64,000 bases of DNA from contig NZ_SWLZ01000003.1 in the NCBI RefSeq assembly GCF_005502275.1, positions 124,001-188,000 of the forward strand, written 5' to 3'. Position numbers and translations under genes: made by a program. The notes under the pieces were generated by a model. The model made no database searches, was not told the DNA's origin, and saw nothing but the letters and a program-made list of their open reading frames with translations. The DNA comes from Robertmurraya siralis. Its GTDB lineage: Bacteria; Bacillota; Bacilli; Bacillales; Cytobacillaceae. Positions 44,407-52,424 of the stretch are shown piece after piece. Position 1 is the stretch's first letter. Each line of letters begins with the position of its first letter.

Positions 44407-44514
44407 ATGGTGCGCCACCACTCAAAGATATTTCATGAGCTGGTTCTAGTGGGTTCGATTCCCACCCCGAAATTTTTTAGCAACATTATAAAAAATTTCG
44501 AGGGTGGGTCTTAG
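44407..44514 (+). CDS. Candidate leader peptide overlapping the attenuator
   Basis: An open frame of 35 codons (MVRHHSKIFHELVLVGSIPT and 15 more residues, then TAG) with AGGGAAGG three nt before the ATG and six before an in-frame GTG. It runs straight through the terminator stem, ending just past it. It has no family. Its early H-H-S-K codons, the compact start hairpin and the terminator overlap make it a candidate regulatory leader. It could equally be a chance frame in a structured RNA. Confidence 0.35.
   Translation: MVRHHSKIFHELVLVGSIPTPKFFSNIIKNFEGGS
44408..44465 (+). promoter_or_regulatory. Two short hairpins upstream of the terminator
   Basis: Hairpin 1 is TGGTG-CGC-CACCA (44408-44420) and would bury the leader start codon. 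Hairpin 2 is GTGGG-TTCGATT-CCCAC (44449-44465). Its right arm is shared with the 5' arm of the terminator, so hairpin 2 and the terminator are mutually exclusive. Hairpin 2 also imitates a tRNA T-arm. Confidence 0.55.
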
Positions 44515-44522
44515 TCTTTTTA
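44461..44522 (+). terminator. Strong intrinsic terminator or attenuator before the GNAT gene
   Basis: A 19-nt arm at 44461-44479 (CCCACCCC then GAAATTTTTTA) pairs with 44489-44508 with a single bulged A, enclosing 9 nt. TCTTAGTCTTTTT follows. It lies 42 nt before the acetyltransferase ATG and about 155 nt after dedA, so it fits an attenuator of the downstream gene better than a distant dedA terminator. Confidence 0.7.
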
Positions 44523-44564
44523 TGCGTAGAATAAGACTGTCCTCAATTATGGAGGGAATTATTC

Positions 44565-45125
44565 ATGCTTAAAAAACGAGAACTTCAAGACAGTCATGCA
44601 TTATATGAGTGGATGATACACCCCGATGTCTTCCCTTTTGTTCGTCATAAGGCCAGCTCGTTAGATGAATTCCTGTTCCTCACAAAGCAAACCATTGAAG
44701 CTGAGGAACGAGGAGAGTTGATATCACGTACAATTCTAGACGAGTGGGGAAATCCGATTGGAACCATTAATTTATTTGACATAAAAAACAACGCAGGGTT
44801 TCTAGGAACTTGGCTAGGAAAGCCTTTTCATGGCAAAGGCTATAACAAGATCGCGAAGGATGCTTTCTTTGAAGAAATTTTTAATAACCTCAACATCGAG
44901 ACGGTCTACATGCGGATTCGCAATGAAAATATTCGTTCTCAAAAAGCAGCTGAAAAGCTTCCTTATGTCATCCATGCCAATGAAACACGCCAAGAAATTT
45001 TTGCACAATTAAATGTTTCAGAGCAGATTTATAATTTATATGAAATTCCAAAGGATCTATATACACTCCATGTATTGCGACATGGATATGTAAAGCAAGA
45101 TGCAAATCATTTATTAGAAGCATAA
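44565..45125 (+). CDS. GNAT-family N-acetyltransferase (RimJ/RimL-like)
   Basis: 186 aa, with ATGGAGGGAATTATTC ending in a GGAGG Shine-Dalgarno before the ATG. It belongs to the acetyl-CoA-dependent GNAT class. The acetyl-CoA loop is around residues 82-98 (GTWLGKPFHGKGYNKIAKDA), followed by the beta-strand pattern NIETVYMRIRNENIRSQKAAEK typical of the RimJ/L subfamily that acetylates protein N-termini, amino compounds or antibiotics. The substrate is unknown. A leader with a terminator in front suggests inducible expression. Confidence 0.8.
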   Translation: MLKKRELQDSHALYEWMIHPDVFPFVRHKASSLDEFLFLTKQTIEAEERGELISRTILDEWGNPIGTINLFDIKNNAGFLGTWLGKPFHGKGYNKIAKDAFFEEIFNNLNIETVYMRIRNENIRSQKAAEKLPYVIHANETRQEIFAQLNVSEQIYNLYEIPKDLYTLHVLRHGYVKQDANHLLEA

Positions 45126-45156
45126 TAAAAACCAGCCGTTATTACGCACGGATGGT

Positions 45157-45330
45157 TTCAGACAGTCGACAAAAGGTATTGTGAGACACTCTCTCGGTAC
45201 CTTTTGTCAATTTTTTTTGCAATTGCGGACAACATCCGTTGATTTCTGCTCCAGGAACTTGCTTCCCGAGGGGGCGGGCGGTGAGCTTCCTTGGAGAGTC
45301 TCTCCTGAGGGCACTCACCTGTTCCCGTAA
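45157..45330 (+). repeat. GC-rich repeat element, copy A (with terminator hairpin)
   Basis: A hairpin GACAAAAGGTA (45168-45178) / TACCTTTTGTC (45198-45208) followed by eight T residues terminates the GNAT gene. It is followed by a GC-rich stretch with TGATTTCTGCTCC and GGCGGGCGGTGAGC. The same order occurs in copy B at 50577-50716. It belongs to the type of short GC-rich repeat scattered in Bacillus genomes. Confidence 0.7.
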
Positions 45331-45783
45331 ATCAGGCCACTGAAAAGGGTTTCATCAGTCTTTTTTTTGCAGAACCTCGAGAGTTGTCGTCCTCTGTTCT
45401 GTCAGGGTAGAAACAAATGACGTTGGTTTCCGGCACTTTGTTTTATTGGCGCTATTAATCGGATGCGGATTGAACTCTTGCAGACTTCATTTGTTCCAGA
45501 ATTGGAAGCTTATTTGGACTGGAGCCTTTCTCGCTTTAACCGTTCGTACACTGGGATGGAAATGAACATTTTTCACAAATCGATGAAGCGATACGGACAT
45601 GTTCACCGCTCCAGCAAGCTTAGTGGAAGAAAACTGCCTGAAGTTTTGGAGCTGTGGCTGTTTGTGCTAGTCCACAGATTTACTCGTTAAATGGATGATC
45701 TAAATACAAAGAAAGCAAAGGAAGAAAAAGAGTCATTTATCTTCCCTTGCCTTATTGTGTTAAAGGATTTTAGTTAACTCTTG
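45331..45783. other. Gap with an unassigned open frame and a hairpin
   Basis: A plus-strand frame at 45463-45690 (75 codons) has no ribosome binding site and no family that I recognise. Composition and flanking repeats make a gene remnant possible, and I do not call it as a gene. At 45714-45761 an AAAGCAAAGGAA/CTTCCCTTGCCTT hairpin nearly duplicates the terminator at 47452-47495. Confidence 0.4.
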
Positions 45784-45933
45784 TTAATCTTTTTTTTCCG
45801 TCATCTGAAGATAAATATTACGTAATACATATGCTTTGTATAGTTCCAGCTTTTTTCTCTCTACCGGATGATAGTAAACGCCAAGCTCTTTTAGTTTTTG
45901 GACATACCAGCCCTTTGACCCTTGATAAGCCAC
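45784..45933 (-). CDS. YflJ-like small protein (DUF2639-type)
   Basis: 49 aa from the GTG at 45933, with GAGAGGAG seven nt upstream (protein then begins MAYQGSKGWYVQKLKELGV). The basic helix-rich sequence and the C-terminal LELYKAYVLRNIYL match my memory of the YflJ/DUF2639 family, small Bacillus proteins of unknown function. An ATG two codons earlier would be too close to the ribosome binding site. It is monocistronic. Confidence 0.6.
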   Translation of the reverse strand: MAYQGSKGWYVQKLKELGVYYHPVERKKLELYKAYVLRNIYLQMTEKKD

Positions 45934-46086
45934 CTTCATTCTCCTCTCAAAAGCGCATGTCCTTACACTATATGTAAAAAATATCACCTGTATGTTTAAA
46001 AATTGCGTAATTTCCCTTATTTTAGTCACCTAGTATGATATAATCCATTCTTATAACAGAAAATTTCTATTTAACGAGGTATACAT

Positions 46087-47448
46087 ATGGATCAAACTTA
46101 TAACAAAAAGCAGAAAGGCAAACTGCTCATACAAATTCTTATTCCTATTTTGGTTACTCAATTTGGCATGTTTTCCATGAGCTTCTTTGATACAATGATG
46201 TCGGGTAGATTTAGCCCAAATGATTTAGCTGGAGTTGCTATAGGGTCTTCGATTTGGGTTGCTGTTTTTTCCGGCCTTAACGGAATATTATTAGCAGTTA
46301 CCCCCATCGTTTCTCAACTAATCGGAGGAAAAAGAGAAAATGAAGTTGCTTATAATGTTATTCAAGCAATATATTTAAGTTTCGTGATAGGATTGGCTGT
46401 CATTATTATTGGAAGCTTTTTATTAGATCCTTTGCTTAATATGATGAGTCTTGAGGACGAGGTCCGACGGATTGCCATGGATTATTTAAAAGCCCTTAGT
46501 TTTGGAATACTGCCATTATTTATCTATAATGTACTTCGTTCTTTTATCGATGCATTAGGAAAAACGCGGGTTTCAATGCTTATCACATTATCGGCTCTTC
46601 CTATAAATGTAATCTTTAATTACTTCCTTATCTTTGGAAAACTTGGCTTACCAAAGCTTGGAGGAGTTGGAGCCGGATATGCATCTGCTATAACCTATTG
46701 GCTCATCATGGGAATTGCCTTTTTCGTTACAGCAAAACATTATCCGTTCTCATCCTTTCAATTGTTTAAAACCGTCCATCGCATATCAATAAAAAAATGG
46801 AAAGAAATTTTAATAATCGGTGTTCCAATAGGTTTTTCAATGTTTTTTGAAACTAGCATTTTCTCAGCAGTCACTTTATTAATGAGTGTTTTTGATACAA
46901 TCACGATCGCATCCTACCAAGCTGCGGTCAACTTTGCCTCCTTTTTATACATGGTCCCGCTAAGTATCTCAATGGCTTTAACAATCTTAGTTGGTTTTGA
47001 AGCAGGGGCAGGACGATTAAAGGATGCAAAAGAGTACAGTTGGATTGGCGTCTCACTCGGAGTGATGATGGCGATTTTTTGCGGACTGATCTTACTTATT
47101 TTCCGATTTGAAATTGCTAGTTTTTACACAACAGATGCAAAAGTATTGGAATTAACAGCACATTTCTTATTATTTGCCCTTTTCTTTCAATTATCGGATG
47201 CAATTCAAGCCCCTATTCAAGGAGCGTTAAGAGGGTATAAAGATGTGAACATGACCTTGATGATGTCACTGATTTCCTATTGGATAATCGGCTTGCCAGT
47301 TGGCTATATATTAGCGATGCATACATCGCTTGGCCCTGTTGGCTACTGGATTGGCTTAATTAGTGGATTAGCTGTTGGCGCACTCACTTTAAGCATGAGG
47401 CTTATTTATATACAGAAGCAAAAATTCAAACAGCTTAAACAAATATAA
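46087..47448 (+). CDS. MATE-family multidrug efflux transporter
   Basis: 453 aa, ATG after AACGAGGT. It has twelve membrane segments in two homologous halves, typical of the MATE family, which export cationic drugs and metabolites using Na+ or H+. The N-terminal ILIPILVTQFGMFSMSFFDTMMSGRFSP matches the family pattern, and the middle has the QGALRG-like segment IQGALRGYKDVN. The substrate is unknown. It is monocistronic, with a terminator directly after it, and flanked by near-identical hairpins on both sides. Confidence 0.9.
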   Translation: MDQTYNKKQKGKLLIQILIPILVTQFGMFSMSFFDTMMSGRFSPNDLAGVAIGSSIWVAVFSGLNGILLAVTPIVSQLIGGKRENEVAYNVIQAIYLSFVIGLAVIIIGSFLLDPLLNMMSLEDEVRRIAMDYLKALSFGILPLFIYNVLRSFIDALGKTRVSMLITLSALPINVIFNYFLIFGKLGLPKLGGVGAGYASAITYWLIMGIAFFVTAKHYPFSSFQLFKTVHRISIKKWKEILIIGVPIGFSMFFETSIFSAVTLLMSVFDTITIASYQAAVNFASFLYMVPLSISMALTILVGFEAGAGRLKDAKEYSWIGVSLGVMMAIFCGLILLIFRFEIASFYTTDAKVLELTAHFLLFALFFQLSDAIQAPIQGALRGYKDVNMTLMMSLISYWIIGLPVGYILAMHTSLGPVGYWIGLISGLAVGALTLSMRLIYIQKQKFKQLKQI

Positions 47449-47451
47449 AAA

Positions 47452-47495
47452 AAAGCAAAGGAAAAAAACTAGTTGTTTTACTTCCTTTGCTTTAT
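47452..47495 (+). terminator. Terminator of the MATE gene
   Basis: AAAGCAAAGGAA (47452-47463) pairs with TTCCTTTGCTTT (47482-47493) across an 18-nt loop, 4 nt after the stop codon, followed by ATTG. A near copy precedes the gene at 45714-45761. Confidence 0.65.
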
Positions 47496-47608
47496 TGTCG
47501 TTTAGAAAATAAATGATTTCTTGTTGTATAAGAGCTATTAACGCTAGCAGTCGTTTCTAGTTCTCCCCCTATTGATTGTTGCCCATCACATGGATGCCTT
47601 CATCACAG

Positions 47609-48385
47609 CTAAAAGTTGACATGCTTTACTTTTCCAAGAACATCTTTTGCTCCTGTAATGGGGATAATCCCTCCTGTGATAAAACTAGATTCCTCCATTA
47701 CTAAAAAAGAGATTACCCTTGAAATGTCTTGGCCTGTACCGGGGCGTCCAATTGGCGTATCCTTGTCAAATACATCAAGGGCATCGCCGATTCCTCTCTC
47801 TTTCCACTCACCTGTAATATCACCTGGACAAACCATATTTACGGTAATACCATTTTCCGCTTCTTCTAACGCTATTGTTTTTGTTAAAGAAGCCAGTCCC
47901 GTTTTAGCCGCTGCAAAAGCGGAGCGATACATCCATCCTGGTGCCGATTCAACTCGATCAAAACCAACAGTCACGATGCGCCCCCATTTTTGCTCCCTCA
48001 TTTTCGGAATTAACGATTTTGATAAATAAAATACTGCATTTAAATTCCCGTTTATTATGTAATTCCATTCTTCAAAAGTGTACTCAACCATCTCTTTTCG
48101 CTTATGCATATAAGGGCCAGCATTATGAATAAGGATATCAATGGTCGGAGAAAAATTCAGAGCGGTTTCCACCAGCTTTATGCAATCTTCTTCTCTCGTA
48201 AGATCACCCTGTACGATAATGTTCTTTATTCCGTATGAATGTAACTCATTTGCAAGCTCTTTCGCCTGTTCTTCACTGCTTCGGAAATTAATAACCAGGT
48301 TAACTCCACTTCCGGCGAGCTCCAACGCCGTTCTTTTCCCGATTCCCGTTGCTCCACCGGTTATTAAGGCGGTTTTTTGTTTCAA
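47609..48385 (-). CDS. SDR-family oxidoreductase
   Basis: 258 aa from the TTG at 48385, nine nt after GAGG. The cofactor motif GGATGIGKRTA is at residues 9-19, NAG at about 90, and the catalytic Ser-Tyr-Lys region differs from the classic pattern: the segment reads YRSAFAAAKTG, so the conserved YxxxK is replaced by F at the Tyr position (FAAAK). Such changes are seen in a few SDRs. The substrate is unknown. It is similar in overall length and order to Bacillus 3-ketoacyl-ACP reductase-like proteins. Monocistronic. Confidence 0.8.
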   Translation of the reverse strand: MKQKTALITGGATGIGKRTALELAGSGVNLVINFRSSEEQAKELANELHSYGIKNIIVQGDLTREEDCIKLVETALNFSPTIDILIHNAGPYMHKRKEMVEYTFEEWNYIINGNLNAVFYLSKSLIPKMREQKWGRIVTVGFDRVESAPGWMYRSAFAAAKTGLASLTKTIALEEAENGITVNMVCPGDITGEWKERGIGDALDVFDKDTPIGRPGTGQDISRVISFLVMEESSFITGGIIPITGAKDVLGKVKHVNF

Positions 48386-48632
48386 AATGACTAACCTCAC
48401 AATATGAATATACTTTATATAAGTTCCTTTCATGGTGCAATTCATGAATGGAACCTACCTCTATACTAAAAAGAAATTGAAAGATATGCAAACATTCCGT
48501 CCATTTCTTTGCAACTTTGTATTCTCTACACTGTGAAAAAAATAACCCATCCCATTTTTTTGCATACGATGATATTGTACTCTACTGGCAAAAAATGATC
48601 TTTATCGCTCTTAAGCGGAAAGGAAGAACCAA

Positions 48633-49106
48633 ATGTTTCCATGGAATTTAACTCCGTTTAATAAAGATACAATAAAAAAACTACAGCAAATGCAACCAGA
48701 AGAAATTGAAAAGTATGTAAATGAAATGCTCGGGAAAATGATGCCAGCAGAAATGCAAGAGATGAATTTTACAAAAGGAAGTAATCCGTTTAATATCTCT
48801 GCACAACCAACTACTCAGAAGTTCAATCAACTGGAAGCAAATGTATTTGAAACGCATGATGATGTGTATGTTATCATCCGAGTCAAAAATAAAAATAGCG
48901 TTCATAATATGCGAATATTCCATACTTCCAATCAACTTATCATTGAGCATTTTCCCGAAGCTGAGGATAAACATACCATTACGCTTCCAGCGATTGTGAA
49001 GAGAAAAGGTGCGAGGGCCTCTTATAAAGAAGGGACCCTCGAAATTAAACTGCCAAAATCAATCCATTTACAATATACAGAGATTGATATTCGCGAATAT
49101 GAGTGA
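48633..49106 (+). CDS. Hsp20/alpha-crystallin-like protein (GerT/YocM-like)
   Basis: 157 aa, with GGAAAGGAAG before the ATG. The N-terminal third is helical and rich in Met, Gln and Glu; the C-terminal 90 residues have the immunoglobulin-like strand pattern of small heat-shock proteins (VFETHDDVYVIIRVKN, NQLIIEHFP, ASYKEGTLEIKLPK). The terminal IxI tail motif is not present. B. subtilis YocM and B. cereus GerT are remembered as similar, spore-linked Hsp20 proteins. Monocistronic. Confidence 0.65.
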   Translation: MFPWNLTPFNKDTIKKLQQMQPEEIEKYVNEMLGKMMPAEMQEMNFTKGSNPFNISAQPTTQKFNQLEANVFETHDDVYVIIRVKNKNSVHNMRIFHTSNQLIIEHFPEAEDKHTITLPAIVKRKGARASYKEGTLEIKLPKSIHLQYTEIDIREYE

Positions 49107-49163
49107 TTGCCGGGAATGTTCAATTGTTGGTCTAAAAACCACTAACTAATTAGAATGACTCGA

Positions 49164-49652
49164 TCATTCCCCTTCATGACCATCTTCACTATGGTCAGCT
49201 GAATGTTCATCCTCTGAATGATTCATATGAGTAGAGGAAGGAGACTCTTCTGGTTCACTTGCTTCACCGATAACAAATTCTTTTTTCGGCATATTATGCA
49301 TATCTCTAGCTGTGACATGTGATATAACATAATAAGTTCCCTCTTCTGAAAAAGTTTTCTCGAGACGGTAAATCCCCTTTTCTGCATGTTCTATTTCAAC
49401 CTTTTCATGCTCTTCGTCATGGGCTCGCCATATCTCAAATGTAACTTCATTGGCATCTGTTACGTCTTCATCGCCATAGGTAACTTTTGCTTCAATCGTT
49501 ACTGCCTCTCCTGGTTCAGCTTTTTCTGGTGCTACGGTGAGCTTAACATCTAAGATTGGAAGCTCATTCTCTTCATTTTTCTCTTCAGAACATGCAGTAA
49601 GCAGAATAGCGATCATAAAAAAAGCCATGAAACCAATAAATTTTTTTTGCAT
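49164..49652 (-). CDS. YtkA-like lipoprotein with a His-rich tail
   Basis: 162 aa, with GGGGAGAAATA before the ATG. The lipoprotein signal ends at the lipobox LTAC, with Cys at residue 21. The mature part has an immunoglobulin-like YtkA/FixH domain (LTVAPEKAEPGEAVTIEAKVTYG, IYRLEKTFSEEGTYYVISHVTA). The final 30 residues are acidic and His-rich (THMNHSEDEHSADHSEDGHE), suggesting metal binding. Relatives accompany copper or respiratory chaperones, but no such gene adjoins it. Confidence 0.8.
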   Translation of the reverse strand: MQKKFIGFMAFFMIAILLTACSEEKNEENELPILDVKLTVAPEKAEPGEAVTIEAKVTYGDEDVTDANEVTFEIWRAHDEEHEKVEIEHAEKGIYRLEKTFSEEGTYYVISHVTARDMHNMPKKEFVIGEASEPEESPSSTHMNHSEDEHSADHSEDGHEGE

Positions 49653-49799
49653 TATGTATTTCTCCCCTATTCGAAAATTTTCAACTGTACTTACTTAAGC
49701 ATTCATACCCATTATATCGTTCAAAAAAAAGGAATCTGTGAACGAATAGTGAACTTTTATCAAAAAATCGGCAAAATGGACAAAATAGCAACTTATGTC

Positions 49800-50072
49800 C
49801 TACTGCCCTTCGTGTTCTTCCATCACCTTAATATGTAACGCAATAAGTTGCGTTTTTATGTCTTCACAAAGCGAAGAACGATTGATTCTTTTTATCGCAA
49901 AGTAAAATTTTTCATGAAGCCCTTTACGAATTCGGGGATGCGAATTTGCATCGTCAAGCTCCCTGCGAATAGCATCCAATAAAGTATTCTTACTATCTTT
50001 TTCGACTTGTAAAACACGATTATTCCAAAGGGAACGATATTGTCTTAATAGTTCATCATAATTGAAAACCAC
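49800..50072 (-). CDS. Conserved helical hypothetical protein
   Basis: 90 aa from a GTG seven nt after GGGGG. It is entirely charged and helical, without membrane segments. The composition (R, K, E, L periodicity: LLRQYRSLWNNRVLQVEKD, FYFAIKRINRSS) suggests a small helical bundle or coiled coil. No family was recognised. It is monocistronic. Confidence 0.5.
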   Translation of the reverse strand: MVFNYDELLRQYRSLWNNRVLQVEKDSKNTLLDAIRRELDDANSHPRIRKGLHEKFYFAIKRINRSSLCEDIKTQLIALHIKVMEEHEGQ

Positions 50073-50303
50073 TTTCCATCCCCCTTTTTAAACAAAAGTG
50101 ATTATTACGGAGCAAGAAAGGTTATCGTATGTCTGTATCGATTCTGGGCAAAATAAAATAAAGACATTAAGTGAATTGACGTATCGATTTCTTGCTTTCC
50201 ATCAAGTTTAATCATATCCAAAGCTATCATATTTACCAAGGTCAGGGACAACTCGAACAATAGATATTTAACTATAACATAGCCCAATGAAAGGAGAATG
50301 TAA

Positions 50304-50552
50304 ATGAATTCACCTTATTGTTGTCCAAATTGCAAGACAAACCGAAGTCGTTTCAATGTTATTAAACAGGAACCACAGTATGTAAAAATGGATCCACGGA
50401 CTGGTAACGTATTAGAAGAGTATGAAAGTGAACAATTGAGCCCCTTCCATTTAGCATATAGTGGTCCAGACATTCGTGTTCAATGTGCGGCATGCGGCTT
50501 AATTGAAGATGAACTCACCTTCATTAAATTTGGTGAGAAAAATAACGCTTGA
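50304..50552 (+). CDS. Small zinc-ribbon-like protein
   Basis: 82 aa, with AAAGGAGAATG before the ATG. Two CxxC-type pairs (CCPNCKTN near residue 6 and CAACGLIE near 60) make a probable zinc-binding module, with a hydrophilic middle. Function unknown; it does not match a DNA-binding protein that I recognise. It ends 24 nt before the hairpin of GC-rich repeat copy B, which serves as its terminator. Confidence 0.6.
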   Translation: MNSPYCCPNCKTNRSRFNVIKQEPQYVKMDPRTGNVLEEYESEQLSPFHLAYSGPDIRVQCAACGLIEDELTFIKFGEKNNA

Positions 50553-50576
50553 AAAAACGGAATCGCTCAGATTGTC

Positions 50577-50716
50577 GACAAAAGGTAGTGCGAAGCCCTT
50601 CTCGCTACCTTTTGTCATTTTTTTGTTTAGGAATGGTGGGAAAAAGGCTGATTTCCGCTCCGAGCGCTTGCTTTCCGGGGGGCGGGGGGTGAGCTCGGCC
50701 CCGCCCGCGAAAAATA
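50577..50716 (+). repeat. GC-rich repeat element, copy B (with terminator hairpin)
   Basis: GACAAAAGGTAG (50577-50588) and CTACCTTTTGTC (50605-50616) form a perfect stem with T residues following, then a GC-rich stretch containing TGATTTCCGCTCC and GGGGCGGGGGGTGAGC. It parallels copy A at 45157-45330. Confidence 0.7.
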
Positions 50717-50730
50717 TTATAAAATTAAAT

Positions 50731-50773
50731 AGACCGTAGACAAACTCGAAATTCTCGAGTTAGTCTACGGTCT
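50731..50773. terminator. Hairpin after the secreted protein gene
   Basis: AGACCGTAGAC and GTCTACGGTCT form the outer stem, with an inner AACTCGA/TCGAGTT, 24 nt after the stop at 50797. The downstream T-tract on the minus strand is poor, so termination is probable but not certain. Confidence 0.5.
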
Positions 50774-50796
50774 GAACGCATGAAAAAACTCAGGCG

Positions 50797-51642
50797 CTAT
50801 TTTTTCTTTAATTCTACAATCCCATCTTCAAAAAAATCTTCTACAAATCGCTGCGCATCAATTTTCCAACCTTCCGATGGCAAAAATCTAAATAAATGAA
50901 TCTCTCCATGACTATTTTTTCCTCCAACATCCGCACTATACCAGTCAAGCTCAATTGGCACTGAAAGCTGCAATTGAGAAACAAGGTCTTCATCTGGGAG
51001 CTGAGGCATATTTTTAATCATGATCATTTCTACTTTTGATAAGGATTTTCCCCATGTTAAATTCTGAATCGTCACCATATCAATAATTTCTTCGTCATCT
51101 TCTTTAATGCCTGCAATAAATGCACTAATTACCTCATGCGGGTTTGCCGTTTGCAAATGTTCGTATATTCTCCCCGCCGCTTTAAAAATCATTAATTTAT
51201 GAGATAAATCCATACTATTGCTCCGATGAGTCGTACTTCCGTAAAAATGGATGCAAAAATGACCGGGAAAATTATTTTTCAGCGCTCCTGCTCCATGCGG
51301 CATTCCATGCATAGAAGCTGCAATTTGTTGACCCTTATATAAAACGATAATTGCCCTTCGTTTCCAGCTCCATTGACCTTGATAAATTTCTTTCATGATT
51401 TTCGTATCACTTCTTGTTAATGGTTGTACATCTGCATGCCTGTTGCCTGCACGTCTTTGAACATTAAATTCCATTCCAGTTATGACGTCACGTACTGTGA
51501 ACTTCGTATACTTTGGCAGCAGAGGATTTACCTGATCCCATGGAATTAATTCAATTTCATTCGGCATATGTTTTTCAGCCGATACATGACGCTGTCCCCC
51601 AATAATCATAAGTAGTAAAATCAGTACCTTAAAGGTTTTCAT
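50797..51642 (-). CDS. Predicted secreted protein of unknown function
   Basis: 281 aa from the ATG at 51642, with a weak GAGTGAG-type ribosome binding site. An N-terminal signal (residues 2-20, ending near SAE) is followed by a soluble domain with VRDVITGMEFNVQRRAGNRHADVQPLT near residue 50 and HGAGALKNNFPGHFCIHFYGSTTH near 120. Those clusters of conserved-looking His, Asp and Asn look enzyme-like, resembling the C-terminal part of some Bacillus peptidoglycan-binding proteins, but I cannot name the family. Monocistronic. Confidence 0.55.
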   Translation of the reverse strand: MKTFKVLILLLMIIGGQRHVSAEKHMPNEIELIPWDQVNPLLPKYTKFTVRDVITGMEFNVQRRAGNRHADVQPLTRSDTKIMKEIYQGQWSWKRRAIIVLYKGQQIAASMHGMPHGAGALKNNFPGHFCIHFYGSTTHRSNSMDLSHKLMIFKAAGRIYEHLQTANPHEVISAFIAGIKEDDEEIIDMVTIQNLTWGKSLSKVEMIMIKNMPQLPDEDLVSQLQLSVPIELDWYSADVGGKNSHGEIHLFRFLPSEGWKIDAQRFVEDFFEDGIVELKKK

Positions 51643-51707
51643 AATCACTCACTCATTTTCAAAATTTACATATTGTGAGTTTTCCCCTTTTGAACTAAGA
51701 GCATGCA

Positions 51708-52106
51708 TCAAGAATGATTATCTTCAACTTTCTCCTCCAGCATTTCTTCGATAATTAACAAAATTTTGCGCTTTATCCCTTTAATGTCATAGTCAGTAAA
51801 ATAGCCGATTTTTTGAAAAAGATCCATTTTGCAGCGCCAAATTGGAATATAAGCATTAGGATAATATTCTTCATCTTTTTCAATGCCAACCTCTATAAAT
51901 GATTGATAATCATCATCATATATATCGGAGGATTTTGCCATCTTCCCTTTAATTGTCCGAGTAAATTCAATTAATAATTGAAGATCGTAGTTCTGAAACT
52001 TCTTTTGATACTTATTTTCAAAGTAAGCACAAACTTTTTCACACTCTTTTTCAAATTCGACAATTTTTTCTTTAAACTGATCATCGAAATTTACAACTTG
52101 TTGCAA
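51708..52106 (-). CDS. Conserved hypothetical helical protein
   Basis: 132 aa from a TTG after AGGTGATGA. It is acidic and largely helical, with a middle strand patch (YPNAYIPIWRCKMDLF). It has no signal or membrane segment and no recognised family. It is immediately upstream of the secreted protein gene on the same strand (59 nt apart). Confidence 0.5.
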   Translation of the reverse strand: MQQVVNFDDQFKEKIVEFEKECEKVCAYFENKYQKKFQNYDLQLLIEFTRTIKGKMAKSSDIYDDDYQSFIEVGIEKDEEYYPNAYIPIWRCKMDLFQKIGYFTDYDIKGIKRKILLIIEEMLEEKVEDNHS

Positions 52107-52207
52107 ATCATCACCTACTATTACTTGCTCTTTCTCTAAAAAGTCATTTTAGCCTATTTCGTACCCGCTTACAAATATTTTACAAAAATGTTTTGTCTAA
52201 ATGAAAA

Positions 52208-52424
52208 AACCCTCCATATTTGGAGGGCTCCGAGTAAAGACAAAGCTCAAAAATATTAGACGGCAGTTACCTTCAGGCTGATTGAAAACGTTTGTCTTTC
52301 GAGGCGCGAAGCCTTGGGAAGAGCGGAGTTACCATAGTAGGTAATGAGCACTGGACAAGGTGAAGCAACAAAGAAAGCGAGCGTTTGTCAATAGCCTGAA
52401 CCCTCCATATTTGGAGGGCTCCGA
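52208..52424. repeat. 26-bp direct duplication flanking a 165-bp element
   Basis: The same 26 nt occur at 52208-52233 and 52399-52424, each a hairpin CCCTCCA-TATT-TGGAGGG with flanks. The left copy ends in a T-tract on the minus strand (ATGGAGGGTTTTTT) and serves as terminator. The segment between begins near CAGGCTGATTGA (52277-52288) and ends ATTGTCAA-like TGTCAATAGCCTG, giving an imperfect inverted repeat at its ends. Insertion with target duplication is suspected. Confidence 0.65.

Noticed and set aside
44449-44465. A tRNA-like T-arm (GTGGG-TTCGATT-CCCAC)
   Set aside because: No anticodon arm, D arm or 7-bp acceptor stem could be found around it, so it is not a tRNA gene. It is better explained as part of the leader structure.
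45463-45690. Open frame of 75 codons on the plus strand
   Set aside because: No ribosome binding site, no recognisable family, and it sits among repeats. It could be a remnant but cannot be supported as a gene.
50105-50287. 60-codon frame on the minus strand before the zinc-ribbon gene
   Set aside because: Its start codon lies on the opposite strand of the zinc-ribbon gene's ribosome binding site and has no Shine-Dalgarno of its own.
52287-52300. Possible catabolite-responsive element TGAAAACGTTTGTC
   Set aside because: It matches the cre pattern only partly and lies inside the repeat element downstream of ctpA, not near a promoter.
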